Below are positions 7,920 to 15,700 of a stretch of 37,455 bases of DNA, piece after piece. Position 1 is the stretch's first letter. The number at the start of each line of letters is the position of its first letter. Below the pieces are notes generated by a model, which saw only the letters and a list, made by a program, of their open reading frames with translations, did not search any database and was not told where the DNA came from. The DNA comes from Betaproteobacteria bacterium (lineage in GTDB: Bacteria > Pseudomonadota > Gammaproteobacteria > Burkholderiales > SG8-41): contig JAIOOZ010000304.1 in assembly GCA_021414185.1 (NCBI GenBank), forward strand, positions 1 through 37,455. Direction: 5' to 3'. The position numbers were made by a program, and so were the translations under genes.

Positions 7920-10871
7920 TCAACCGAGAGAGTTGAGCAGTTGCTTCGCTTCCGTCTGCTGCGCCGCGTCGCCCTCTTTGATGACTTCCTGCAGGATTTC
8001 GCGCGCACCGTCCTTGTCGCCCATTTCCTGGTAAGCCTTGGCCAGATCGAATTTGGTTTGCACATCGTACCAATGATCGTCCTTGGCGCCAGCCCCGGCC
8101 GCGGCGTCCGCTTTGGGCGCGTCGTCGAGGTTGAGGCTGATATCGTCAAGCTTGATATCTGGAATGTCGAGAGGGGGAATGGCCGGAGCGCTGCCCGGCG
8201 CCATCGTTACGTCACCGCCGAGGTCGAGTTTGAAATCGGGGTCGAGCGGCACCACCGAACTGGTGCCGACCGGTGCGGCAGGCGCCGCGCCGGCGATGTC
8301 GAAATCCATCGTGAGGCCGGCGGCATTGTCCTGATTTTCCGGGCTGATAACTACCGTGCTGTCGTGCTTGAAGTCAGCGGGTTCGGCCGGCTTGGCGGGT
8401 GCGTCCGCCGCAGCCGTCGCATCAAAATTGAAATCGATCACGCTGGCCATCGGCACCGCGGAGTCGCCGGTGACATTGGTCTTGGTCATGTCGTTTTCGC
8501 CGCCCGGACCAACCGTAATGTCGGTCATGGTTGCAGGAGCCGCGCCGGCAGGAACGTTCAGCGTGAAGTCGGGCGATGCCGCTTCGGTAAACGCTTTGGC
8601 GGAAACCGAATCCTGGGTGATATCGTGCATTTCCGGGTCGGGCGGCAGCCCTGAGGCGCCCGCCGCCAATTCGCCGGGGCGCATCATCATGGTCTTCTCG
8701 CCGCTGTCCAGCGCCACGTCGGTCTTGGTTGGGCCGCCCGCGCCCGGCGCCAACTCGAGATCGAAGTCTAGGTCGGTACCTGGGATCCCGCCGCCAACCG
8801 CCGGTGCCGCGGCCGCTGGCGCCGACTTGCCGGCTTCGTAGAGCGCATTTTCAGGATCGAACGCATAGCCCATGCCGGCTGCTTTGAGCCAGTTGTCGCC
8901 AACGCCCGCCGTTTGCGTGTGCAGCTTGCTGGCGATTTTCTCGAATTCTCCCTTGTCCTTGCGCGCGGCGTAAATCTGCAGCAACTTGAGCTGCGCTTCT
9001 TCATGTTGCGGATTTTTCTCGAGCGCTTCTTTCAGCACTTCTTCGGCCTGCGCATCGCGGCCGAAGTTGAGGTAGAGGTCGGCTTCCGCCAGTGGGTCGA
9101 CGTCATCGCTGCCTGCGACCGCGGGACTCATCACCGGCGAAGCCGTCATCGCCGTAGCGGGCGCTGCGCCAGGTTTGGCAATCGTCGGCGCGGTTTTCGG
9201 GGCTTTACCGCCGCCATCGCCGTCCTGCGCACGCCGGCGGCGCGCGAACCAGAAGGCACCGCCGCCTAGCACCGCAAGTCCGCCGAGACCACCGGCCAGA
9301 TAAATGGGATCGGTGGCTGCGCTGATGATCTGATCCACCAGGCTCGGCTCCGCCACGACAGGGGGAGGTACCGGCTTGGGTTTCGGTTTAGGTGCCGGCT
9401 CGGCTTTCGGCGTATCGGCCTTGGGCGCTTCGCCTTTGGCCATATCGGCTTTCGGCGCATCGCCTTTAAGTGCTTCGCCTTTTGGCGGCTCCACTACCGG
9501 CGGCACAGCTTTCTGGTCCGCTTTTTGATCGGCTTTGGGCGGTTCGACAGGGGCTTTGCCGGCGTCTTTCGGCGGCTCCATCTTCGCTGCCTCTGCCTTC
9601 GGCGGTTCCGCTTTGGCGGGGGCGGGCGGCGGCGCTTTAGTTGCTTCGCCTTTCGCCTCAGCCTTCGCAGGCGGCGGAGTTACGGCCGGTTTCGCGCCCG
9701 GCACCGTACCTTTAAGTTCGAGCAGGCGCTGCATGTCCTTGATATTCTTTTCGAGCTGCGCGACGCGTTCGTTGGCTTCGGCCAGCGATTTCTCGCGCGC
9801 CGTTGCCTCTTCTTCCATCATGCGCAGGCGCTCTTTGGCCGAAGCCGGTTTGCCGCTGCCGGCCTTGCCTGGCGCGGCTGCGTCGCCCTTCGTCAGTTTC
9901 AGCACTTCTTTGGGCGCTTCTTTGCCCGCCGCTTTGTCCTCGGCGGCTGTAATCTTGCCGCTCGCCGCCGACTTGGTCGATTCCTGCGCCGGCGTAGTGC
10001 CTGCGGCGTCCGCCAGCTTGGCGCGATAAGCATTCCAATTCGAGGCCTGCACGCGAACTTCTTTGGTCGCCGCGGCCGGCGCCGTTTCGGCGATGCTTTC
10101 TTTTTCCGGCACGCGCAGGATCTTGCCGGTCTTCAACCGGTTCATGTTGCCGGCGAATGCATCCGTATTATTGCGGTAGAGCGTGACCAGCATCTGATCG
10201 AGAGTCACGCCTTCGGGCTTGACGCTGGCGGCGATCTTGGCGAGCGTATCGCCGCGTTTGACCGCGTATTCAGAGGCGGCGGCCTTCGCGGGCGCTGGTG
10301 AAGGCGCCGCTTTGCCGGCCGGCGCTTTCGGCGCAGGCGCGGCGGCAACCGCTTCAGGCTGCGGCGGCGGCGGCGTTGGCGCAATCGCCTTGGTCTCGGG
10401 CGCCGCAGACGGCGCGACTGGTGTCGCAGCCGCAACCGGCGGCCGCACAGGGGCAGGCGCAGTCGGCGTATATCCCGGCGGATCGATCAGCGCCGTGTAT
10501 TCGCGCAGCAGGCGTCCTTGTGCCCAACTCAACTCGATCAGCACGCCCAGAAAAGGCTCGTTGATCGCGCGGCTCGAAGTCATTTTGATATAGGGCTTGC
10601 CGTCGGCGCGCCGCTCTATGCTCAGGCGCACGCCGATCAGGGCCGGGCTGTACTGCATGTTGGCTTGCTGAAATGCTTCGGGCGAAGCAAGGCGTGCCGT
10701 CAGTGTGGCTAATTCGTCCTTTTGCACAGACACCAGATCGATTTCCGCCGACAGCGGCTGACCCAATGACGACAAAACGGTGAATTTGCCCAAGCCGGCC
10801 GCATGGGCAACCCACGGGTACAGCAGGAAAACTCCTGCCCATAACCATGTTTTATATGGGATTTTGCGCAC
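7920..10871 (-). CDS. fimV: FimV/HubP-type polar peptidoglycan-binding protein
   Basis: FimV-family proteins bind peptidoglycan, mark the cell pole and support type IV pilus assembly. The chosen start is GTG 10871, giving 983 residues with a good signal peptide (M-RKIPYKTWLWAGVFLL, cleavage near VAHA-AGLG). It also fits the promoter at 10904-10932, which would exclude the upstream TTG 10916 and ATG 10913. A FimV N-terminal domain occupies about residues 25-135 and a LysM domain about 202-255 (YAVKRGDTLAKIA). A coiled coil lies at about 345-387, a Pro/Lys/Ala-rich linker at 388-508 and one transmembrane helix at about 523-542. A long acidic cytoplasmic tail ends in the conserved FimV C-terminal TPR-like motif (KFDLAKAYQEMGD). 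The gene sits between asd and truA as in other betaproteobacteria. Confidence 0.93.
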   Translation of the reverse strand: MRKIPYKTWLWAGVFLLYPWVAHAAGLGKFTVLSSLGQPLSAEIDLVSVQKDELATLTARLASPEAFQQANMQYSPALIGVRLSIERRADGKPYIKMTSSRAINEPFLGVLIELSWAQGRLLREYTALIDPPGYTPTAPAPVRPPVAAATPVAPSAAPETKAIAPTPPPPQPEAVAAAPAPKAPAGKAAPSPAPAKAAASEYAVKRGDTLAKIAASVKPEGVTLDQMLVTLYRNNTDAFAGNMNRLKTGKILRVPEKESIAETAPAAATKEVRVQASNWNAYRAKLADAAGTTPAQESTKSAASGKITAAEDKAAGKEAPKEVLKLTKGDAAAPGKAGSGKPASAKERLRMMEEEATAREKSLAEANERVAQLEKNIKDMQRLLELKGTVPGAKPAVTPPPAKAEAKGEATKAPPPAPAKAEPPKAEAAKMEPPKDAGKAPVEPPKADQKADQKAVPPVVEPPKGEALKGDAPKADMAKGEAPKADTPKAEPAPKPKPKPVPPPVVAEPSLVDQIISAATDPIYLAGGLGGLAVLGGGAFWFARRRRAQDGDGGGKAPKTAPTIAKPGAAPATAMTASPVMSPAVAGSDDVDPLAEADLYLNFGRDAQAEEVLKEALEKNPQHEEAQLKLLQIYAARKDKGEFEKIASKLHTQTAGVGDNWLKAAGMGYAFDPENALYEAGKSAPAAAAPAVGGGIPGTDLDFDLELAPGAGGPTKTDVALDSGEKTMMMRPGELAAGASGLPPDPEMHDITQDSVSAKAFTEAASPDFTLNVPAGAAPATMTDITVGPGGENDMTKTNVTGDSAVPMASVIDFNFDATAAADAPAKPAEPADFKHDSTVVISPENQDNAAGLTMDFDIAGAAPAAPVGTSSVVPLDPDFKLDLGGDVTMAPGSAPAIPPLDIPDIKLDDISLNLDDAPKADAAAGAGAKDDHWYDVQTKFDLAKAYQEMGDKDGAREILQEVIKEGDAAQQTEAKQLLNSLG

Positions 10872-10903
10872 GGCCCAACCTTTTGTTATTTTCTGCAACA
10901 AGT

Positions 10904-10932
10904 AAATTAACATCAAATAGTTAGGGTTGCAA
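10904..10932 (-). promoter_or_regulatory. Predicted sigma-70 promoter of fimV
   Basis: The minus strand shows a -35 element TTGCAA (10932-10927), a 17-base spacer and a -10 element TAATTT (10909-10904). The predicted transcript would begin near 10897, about 25 bases upstream of the GTG chosen as fimV start. This supports that start over the upstream TTG and ATG. It is based on motif match only. Confidence 0.5.
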
Positions 10933-11055
10933 GCTAACCTTGCCTCTAACCTTATGAATCTATTGGCTAGCCGATAATCATTATTTTACCAGAGACCACC
11001 CATTCAACCCTGTGGATAAATGCCTGGAATCCGGCGTTTTGGTCGCTTTTTTTAA

Positions 11056-11079
11056 TGCCTGCCGCCAAGTATGCAGGCA
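11056..11079. other. Hairpin just downstream of asd
   Basis: TGCCTGC (11056-11062) and GCAGGCA (11073-11079) form a perfect 7-bp stem with a 10-base loop, starting 4 bases beyond the asd stop. On the asd strand it is followed by TTAAAAAAA, not a T-run, so it is not a canonical intrinsic terminator. It could stabilise the asd mRNA 3' end or assist Rho-dependent termination. Confidence 0.4.
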
Positions 11080-11083
11080 CTGA

Positions 11084-12211
11084 CTAGCGTTCCAACAATA
11101 TGCGCAACATGCGGCGCAAAGGTTCGGCGGCGCCCCATAGCAACTGGTCTCCAACGGTGAATGCGGACAGATAGTCGCCGCCCATCGCCAGTTTGCGCAA
11201 ACGCCCGACCGGAATATGCATTTGCCCAGTGACCGCGGCAGGCGTCAATTCGCGCTCGGACCGCTCGCGCTGATTGGGCACGACGCGCACCCATTCATTG
11301 GCCGATGCCAGCATGCCGGCTATCTCGTCGAGCGGGACGTCCCGCTTCAACTTGATGGTCAGCGCCTGGCTGTGGCAGCGCATCGCACCGACGCGCACGC
11401 ACAGGCTCTCGACCGGCGTTACCGGCGTGCCGAAGGCGTCGCCGCGCCCGAGTATCTTGTTGGTCTCGGCGCCGCCTTTCCATTCTTCGAGCGACATGCC
11501 GTTGCCCATGTCCTGGTCTATCCACGGAATCAGGTTGCCAGCGAGCGGCACGCCGCGGAAATTTTCCATCGGCAGCGCGCCGCCCGTCTGGCTGGCGTGC
11601 ACCTTGCGGTCTATTTCCAGAATGGCCGAAGCCGGGTCGGCCAGCAGGTCTTTGACCTCGGTATGGACCAGGCCGAACTGGGTCAGCAGTTCGCGCATGT
11701 GCTGCGCGCCGCCGCCCGACGCAGCCTGGTACGTCATGCATGTCATCCACTCGACGAGATCGTGCTGGAACAGGCCGTGCAGGCCCATCAGCATGCAGCT
11801 CACGGTGCAATTGCCGCCGATGTAATTGCGGATGCCCTTGGTCAGCGCGTTCTTGATGACAGGCATGTTGACGGGGTCGAGAATAATGACCGCATCGTCT
11901 TTCATGCGCAGCGTCTTGGCCGCGTCTATCCAATAGCCTTGCCAGCCCGCCGCGCGCAATTGCGGATACATCGCCGTCGTGTATTCGCCGCCCTGGCAGG
12001 TGATGATGACATCCATCGCTTTCAACGCATCGACGGAACTCGCATCCTTGAGCGGTTCGATGTCCCGGCCGATGGCGGGACCTTTGCCGCCGACCTGCGA
12101 AGTCGTGAAAAAAAACGGCTCTATGAGGTCGAAGTCACGCTCGGCCTGCATGCGTTGCATCAGCACCGAACCGACCATCCCCCGCCATCCGACAAAACCT
12201 GTACGCATCAT
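11084..12211 (-). CDS. asd: Aspartate-semialdehyde dehydrogenase
   Basis: Asd reduces beta-aspartyl phosphate to aspartate semialdehyde with NADPH. This is the branch point to lysine/diaminopimelate, threonine and methionine. The 375-residue length and the N-terminus GFVGWRGMVGSVLMQRM match the gammaproteobacterial-type enzyme. The catalytic Cys135 is in IGGNCTVSCM. The conserved substrate-binding stretch MTYQAASGGGAQHMREL is also present. Two adjacent ATG codons (12211 and 12208) could each start it. No clear Shine-Dalgarno sequence precedes them, although TTAGGATTTA lies about 21 bases upstream. It follows leuB by 54 bases. Confidence 0.96.
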   Translation of the reverse strand: MMRTGFVGWRGMVGSVLMQRMQAERDFDLIEPFFFTTSQVGGKGPAIGRDIEPLKDASSVDALKAMDVIITCQGGEYTTAMYPQLRAAGWQGYWIDAAKTLRMKDDAVIILDPVNMPVIKNALTKGIRNYIGGNCTVSCMLMGLHGLFQHDLVEWMTCMTYQAASGGGAQHMRELLTQFGLVHTEVKDLLADPASAILEIDRKVHASQTGGALPMENFRGVPLAGNLIPWIDQDMGNGMSLEEWKGGAETNKILGRGDAFGTPVTPVESLCVRVGAMRCHSQALTIKLKRDVPLDEIAGMLASANEWVRVVPNQRERSERELTPAAVTGQMHIPVGRLRKLAMGGDYLSAFTVGDQLLWGAAEPLRRMLRILLER

Positions 12212-12265
12212 GATTGCATTACTTAAATAAATCCTAACGTTGCATGCATCGCCGGGGTTGACGTA

Positions 12266-13333
12266 TCACTGCATCGCGGCGACGACCGCATCGCCCATCT
12301 CTATGGTCCCGACGCGCCGCATTTCGGTCTCGTAGATGTCGGCGGTGCGATAACCCTGGCCAAGGACCTTCTTTACCGCCGCCTCGATGCGCTTGGCGGC
12401 TTCTTCTTCATTGAACGTGTAGCGCAACATCATCGCAGCCGACAATATCGTCGCCAGCGGATTCGCCAGATTTTTACCGGCGATATCGGGCGCGGAACCG
12501 TGCGCCGGCTCGTACAAACCCTTGTTGTTCGCATCGAGCGAAGCAGACGGCAGCATGCCGATAGAGCCGGTCAGCATCGACGCTTCGTCCGACAGGATAT
12601 CGCCGAACATGTTGCCGGTGACGATGACGTCGAACTGCTTGGGATTGCGCACGAGCTGCATCGCCGCGTTGTCGACGTACATGTGCGACAACTCGACCTG
12701 CGGATATTTTTTGGCGACGTCCTTGACGATTTCGCGCCAGAAGCGGCTCGTTTCTAGAACGTTTTCCTTGTCGACCGAAGTCAGCTTTTTGCCGCGCTTC
12801 ATCGCCGCCTGAAAACCCACGTCCGCGATGCGCCGTATCTCGGACTCGGAATACAACATGGTGTCGTAACCTTCGCGTTCGCCGCGCGCATTGGTGCGCC
12901 GCCCGCGCGGTTCGCCGAAATAGATGTCGCCCGTCAATTCGCGCAAAATCAGGATATCGAGACCGGCAACCAGCTCGGGCTTCAACGAAGACGCGCTGGC
13001 AAGCTCTTCGAACACCTTGGCCGGACGCAGGTTGGCGAACAGCTGCAATTCCTTGCGTATGCGCAGAATACCCTGCTCGGGACGTTTTTCGCGCGGCAAC
13101 GCATCGTATTGCGGGCCGCCGACGGCGCCGCACAGCACGGCATCGGCTGCACGCGCGAGCTTCAACGTGGACTCGGGCAATGGGTCGCCGTGCGCGTCGT
13201 AGCCGGCGCCGCCGTACGGCGCCGCTTCGAGTTCGAGCTTGAGCCCGTCGCGCCGCAGCACTTCGAGCACCTTGTGCGCCTGCGCGATGATTTCAGGACC
13301 GATGCCGTCGCCGGCCAGTACGGCGATCTTCAT
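12266..13333 (-). CDS. leuB: 3-isopropylmalate dehydrogenase
   Basis: LeuB oxidises and decarboxylates 3-isopropylmalate in leucine synthesis using NAD+. The start is taken at ATG 13333 (MKIAVLAGDGIGPEI), giving 355 residues, the normal family length. The frame stays open 17 codons further upstream to 13384, but those codons lie in a heptamer repeat and have no family match. Substrate-binding motifs include the LRELTGDIYFGEPRG stretch. The NAD-site motif EPAHGSAPDIAGKNLANP follows. No purine-rich ribosome-binding site is visible; a pyrimidine heptamer array ends 9 bases before the ATG. Leucine genes are split here by about 100 bases between leuD and leuB. Confidence 0.96.
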   Translation of the reverse strand: MKIAVLAGDGIGPEIIAQAHKVLEVLRRDGLKLELEAAPYGGAGYDAHGDPLPESTLKLARAADAVLCGAVGGPQYDALPREKRPEQGILRIRKELQLFANLRPAKVFEELASASSLKPELVAGLDILILRELTGDIYFGEPRGRRTNARGEREGYDTMLYSESEIRRIADVGFQAAMKRGKKLTSVDKENVLETSRFWREIVKDVAKKYPQVELSHMYVDNAAMQLVRNPKQFDVIVTGNMFGDILSDEASMLTGSIGMLPSASLDANNKGLYEPAHGSAPDIAGKNLANPLATILSAAMMLRYTFNEEEAAKRIEAAVKKVLGQGYRTADIYETEMRRVGTIEMGDAVVAAMQ

Positions 13334-13342
13334 CGCCGGGAA

Positions 13343-13438
13343 AGGCGTGAGGCGTGAGGCGCGAGGCGCAAGGCAAAACAGCACCGAGAGACGAAAACCG
13401 GGTTTATTCCCTTATTCTTCACTCCTCACCCCTCAGTC
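13343..13438. repeat. Heptamer-periodic inverted repeat between leuD and leuB
   Basis: On the plus strand 13343-13374 is a 7-base-periodic purine-rich run (AGGCGTG, AGGCGTG, AGGCGCG, AGGCGCA, AGGC). After a 36-base spacer, 13411-13438 is a pyrimidine-rich run of four heptamers (CTTATTC, TTCACTC, CTCACCC, CTCAGTC). Reverse-complementing the second arm gives TGAGGGG and TGAGGAG units, the same TRAGGNG family, so the arms can pair imperfectly. The element abuts the leuD stop codon and ends 9 bases before the leuB start. Similar elements lie at 33201-33280 and 37370-37451. Confidence 0.8.
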
Positions 13439-14075
13439 AATTAAACAGCCAGTGCTGCTCGCCGCGCCGTTTGGTCTCGAACGCCTTGATCTTGTCGGCG
13501 TGTTCCAGCGTCAGGCCGATTTCATCGAGGCCGTTCTTCAGGCAATGCTTGCGAAACGGATCGATGTCGAATTTGATCGATTCGCCGCCGGGCGTCGTCA
13601 CGGTCTGTTCGTCGAGATCTATGGCCAGTCGATAACCGGACTGCGCCGCGGCTTCCTTGAAAAGCCGGTCGACGATCTTGCCGTCCATGCGGATCAGCAA
13701 AAGACCGTTCTTGAAGCTGTTATTGAAAAATATGTCGGCGAAACTCGGTGCTATCACCGCCTGAAAACCGTATTGCAGCAATGCCCACGGCGCGTGCTCG
13801 CGCGAAGAGCCGCAGCCGAAATTCTCGCGCGCGAGCAAAATCTGCGCACCCTGGTAACGCGGCTGATTGAGTATGAAATCGGGATTGAGCGGGCGCTTCG
13901 TATTGTCCATGCCCGGCTCGCCGTGATCGAGATAACGCCACTCGTCGAACAGATTGGGGCCGTAACCGGTCTTCTTGATCGATTTCAGGAACTGCTTGGG
14001 AATGACCGCATCGGTGTCCACGTTGGCGCGGTCGAGCGGCGCCACCAAACCTTCACGCGAAATGAATTTTTCCAT
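13437..14075 (-). CDS. leuD: 3-isopropylmalate dehydratase small subunit
   Basis: LeuD pairs with LeuC to isomerise 2- to 3-isopropylmalate. The start is ATG 14075 (MEKFISREGLVAPLD), preceded by TAGGA at suitable spacing. It gives 212 residues, the usual size. The open frame continues upstream into leuC, but that part is unrelated. Family motifs are RANVDTDAVIPKQFLK, the swivel-domain loop FGCGSSREHAPWAL and FKNGLLLI. It starts 8 bases beyond the leuC stop. The small entericidin-type gene often found between leuC and leuD in betaproteobacteria is absent. Confidence 0.96.
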   Translation of the reverse strand: MEKFISREGLVAPLDRANVDTDAVIPKQFLKSIKKTGYGPNLFDEWRYLDHGEPGMDNTKRPLNPDFILNQPRYQGAQILLARENFGCGSSREHAPWALLQYGFQAVIAPSFADIFFNNSFKNGLLLIRMDGKIVDRLFKEAAAQSGYRLAIDLDEQTVTTPGGESIKFDIDPFRKHCLKNGLDEIGLTLEHADKIKAFETKRRGEQHWLFN

Positions 14076-14083
14076 GTTAAATC

Positions 14084-15493
14084 CTAAGCAAGTGTGCGCA
14101 CATCGACGAAGTGGCCGCTGACCGCCGCGGCCGCCGCCATCGCCGGACTCACCAGGTGCGTGCGTCCGCCCGCGCCCTGGCGCCCTTCGAAATTGCGGTT
14201 CGAAGTCGACGCGCAACGCTCGCCCGGCGACAGCTGGTCTTCGTTCATGCCGAGGCACATCGAGCAACCCGGCTCGCGCCATTCAAACCCGGCTTCGACG
14301 AATATCTTGTCCAGCCCTTCCTTCTCAGCCTGGCGTTTCACCAGCCCCGAGCCCGGCACCACCATTGCGAGTTTCACGTTGCCCGCCACCTTGCGGCCGC
14401 GCGCGATCGCAGCCGCCGCACGCAAATCCTCGATGCGCGAGTTGGTGCAAGCGCCGATGAACACCTTGTCGATCTGGATATCGGTGATCGCCGTGTTCGG
14501 CTTGAGCCCCATGTATTTGAGCGCGCGTTCTATCCATTCGCGCTTGACCGGGTCGGTTTCCTTCGCGGGGTCCGGCACTTTGCCGCCTATCGTCGTGACC
14601 ATTTCAGGCGAAGTGCCCCAAGTCACCTGCGGCTGGATGTCGGCCGCGGCGAGCGTCACCACCTTGTCAAACTTGGCGCCATCGTCGCTTTTCAGCGTGC
14701 GCCAGTGCGCGACGGCCTTGTCCCACATCGCGCCGGTGGGCGCGAGCGGCCGCCCTTTTACGTACTCGATGGTCGTGTCGTCGACGGCGACCATGCCGGC
14801 GCGCGCGCCCGCTTCGATCGCCATGTTGCACAGCGTGAGGCGCGCTTCAATCGACAACGCGCGTATCGTGCTGCCTGCAAATTCGAGCGAATAGCCGGTG
14901 CCGCCCGCGGTGCCGATCTTGCCGATCACCGCCAGCGCGATGTCCTTGGCGGTGACGCCTGCGCCCAGTTCGCCCTCGACCAGCACCTGCATCGCCTTGG
15001 TTTTTTTCTGCACCAGGCACTGTGTCGCCATCACGTGTTCGACTTCGGAAGTGCCGATGCCGAACGCGAGGCAGCCGAGCGCGCCATGCGTGCTGGTGTG
15101 GGAATCGCCGCACACCACCGTCATGCCCGGCAGCGTCGCGCCGTTTTCGGGCCCGATCACGTGCACGATGCCCTGCTTCTCGTGCAAAAACGGAAAGTAG
15201 CTAAGCGCGCCCCACTCCTTGATGTTGGCGTCGAGCGTTTCGACCTGCAGGCGCGAGACCGGCTCCGTGATGCCTTTGTCCCAGTTGCGAGTCGGCGTGT
15301 TGTGGTCAGCGGTCGCCACGATGGAGCTCACGCGCCACGGCTTGCGGCCGGCGACTTTGAGGCCCTCGTACGCCTGCGGGCTGGTGACTTCGTGCACCAA
15401 GTGGCGGTCGACATAAATCAGCGCCGTGCCGTCCGCGTCCTGCTGCACTACGTGGTCGTCCCACAATTTGTCGTAGAGTGTGCGTGCTGCCAT
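14084..15493 (-). CDS. leuC: 3-isopropylmalate dehydratase large subunit
   Basis: LeuC is the aconitase-type [4Fe-4S] subunit of isopropylmalate isomerase. The 469-residue protein carries all three cluster cysteines: Cys349 in FIGACTNSR, and Cys410 and Cys413 in GCSMCLGMN. The motif CGDSHTSTHGALG is also typical. The start ATG 15493 (MAARTLYDKLWDDHVV) has only a weak ribosome-binding site. It opens the leucine block and is preceded by about 200 bases without a convincing gene, which contain a candidate promoter. Confidence 0.97.
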   Translation of the reverse strand: MAARTLYDKLWDDHVVQQDADGTALIYVDRHLVHEVTSPQAYEGLKVAGRKPWRVSSIVATADHNTPTRNWDKGITEPVSRLQVETLDANIKEWGALSYFPFLHEKQGIVHVIGPENGATLPGMTVVCGDSHTSTHGALGCLAFGIGTSEVEHVMATQCLVQKKTKAMQVLVEGELGAGVTAKDIALAVIGKIGTAGGTGYSLEFAGSTIRALSIEARLTLCNMAIEAGARAGMVAVDDTTIEYVKGRPLAPTGAMWDKAVAHWRTLKSDDGAKFDKVVTLAAADIQPQVTWGTSPEMVTTIGGKVPDPAKETDPVKREWIERALKYMGLKPNTAITDIQIDKVFIGACTNSRIEDLRAAAAIARGRKVAGNVKLAMVVPGSGLVKRQAEKEGLDKIFVEAGFEWREPGCSMCLGMNEDQLSPGERCASTSNRNFEGRQGAGGRTHLVSPAMAAAAAVSGHFVDVRTLA

Positions 15494-15529
15494 GATGATT
15501 GCCGTTAAAAGTGTCTTTGATAACCTGAA

Positions 15530-15538
15530 ATTATCCCA
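15530..15538 (-). promoter_or_regulatory. Candidate extended -10 promoter of leuC
   Basis: The minus strand reads TGGGATAAT, an extended -10 (TGn plus GATAAT), 37 bases before the leuC start. A weak -35 candidate (TAGTCA) lies 18 bases upstream. No leucine-rich leader peptide or attenuator hairpin was recognised between 15494 and 15700. Confidence 0.4.
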
Positions 15539-15700
15539 TAATCCCGGCGCTCGTGACTATAACGGTCAACCGGCAGAATTTGCCGAACCACTATCGAGGC
15601 AGCGCCACCGGTCACCATGCCGGCGAAAGCGCACAGGGTGGCCTTGGTTAAACGCAATTTTCTGGTTTTGTTTCCGACCGATGCTGAGCGCGACAGTTGC

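Noticed and set aside
9370..9620. Repeated AlaProLys-type codons in fimV as a possible tandem repeat element
   Set aside because: The units are irregular and typical of the low-complexity linker of FimV proteins; no DNA-level tandem array is evident.
11056..11079. Intrinsic terminator for asd
   Set aside because: The stem is perfect, but an A-run instead of a T-run follows on the asd strand, so it is listed only as a hairpin.
14076..14282. Longer leuD start at 14282
   Set aside because: The extension is the leuC coding region in another frame; ATG 14075 has a ribosome-binding site and the conserved N-terminus.
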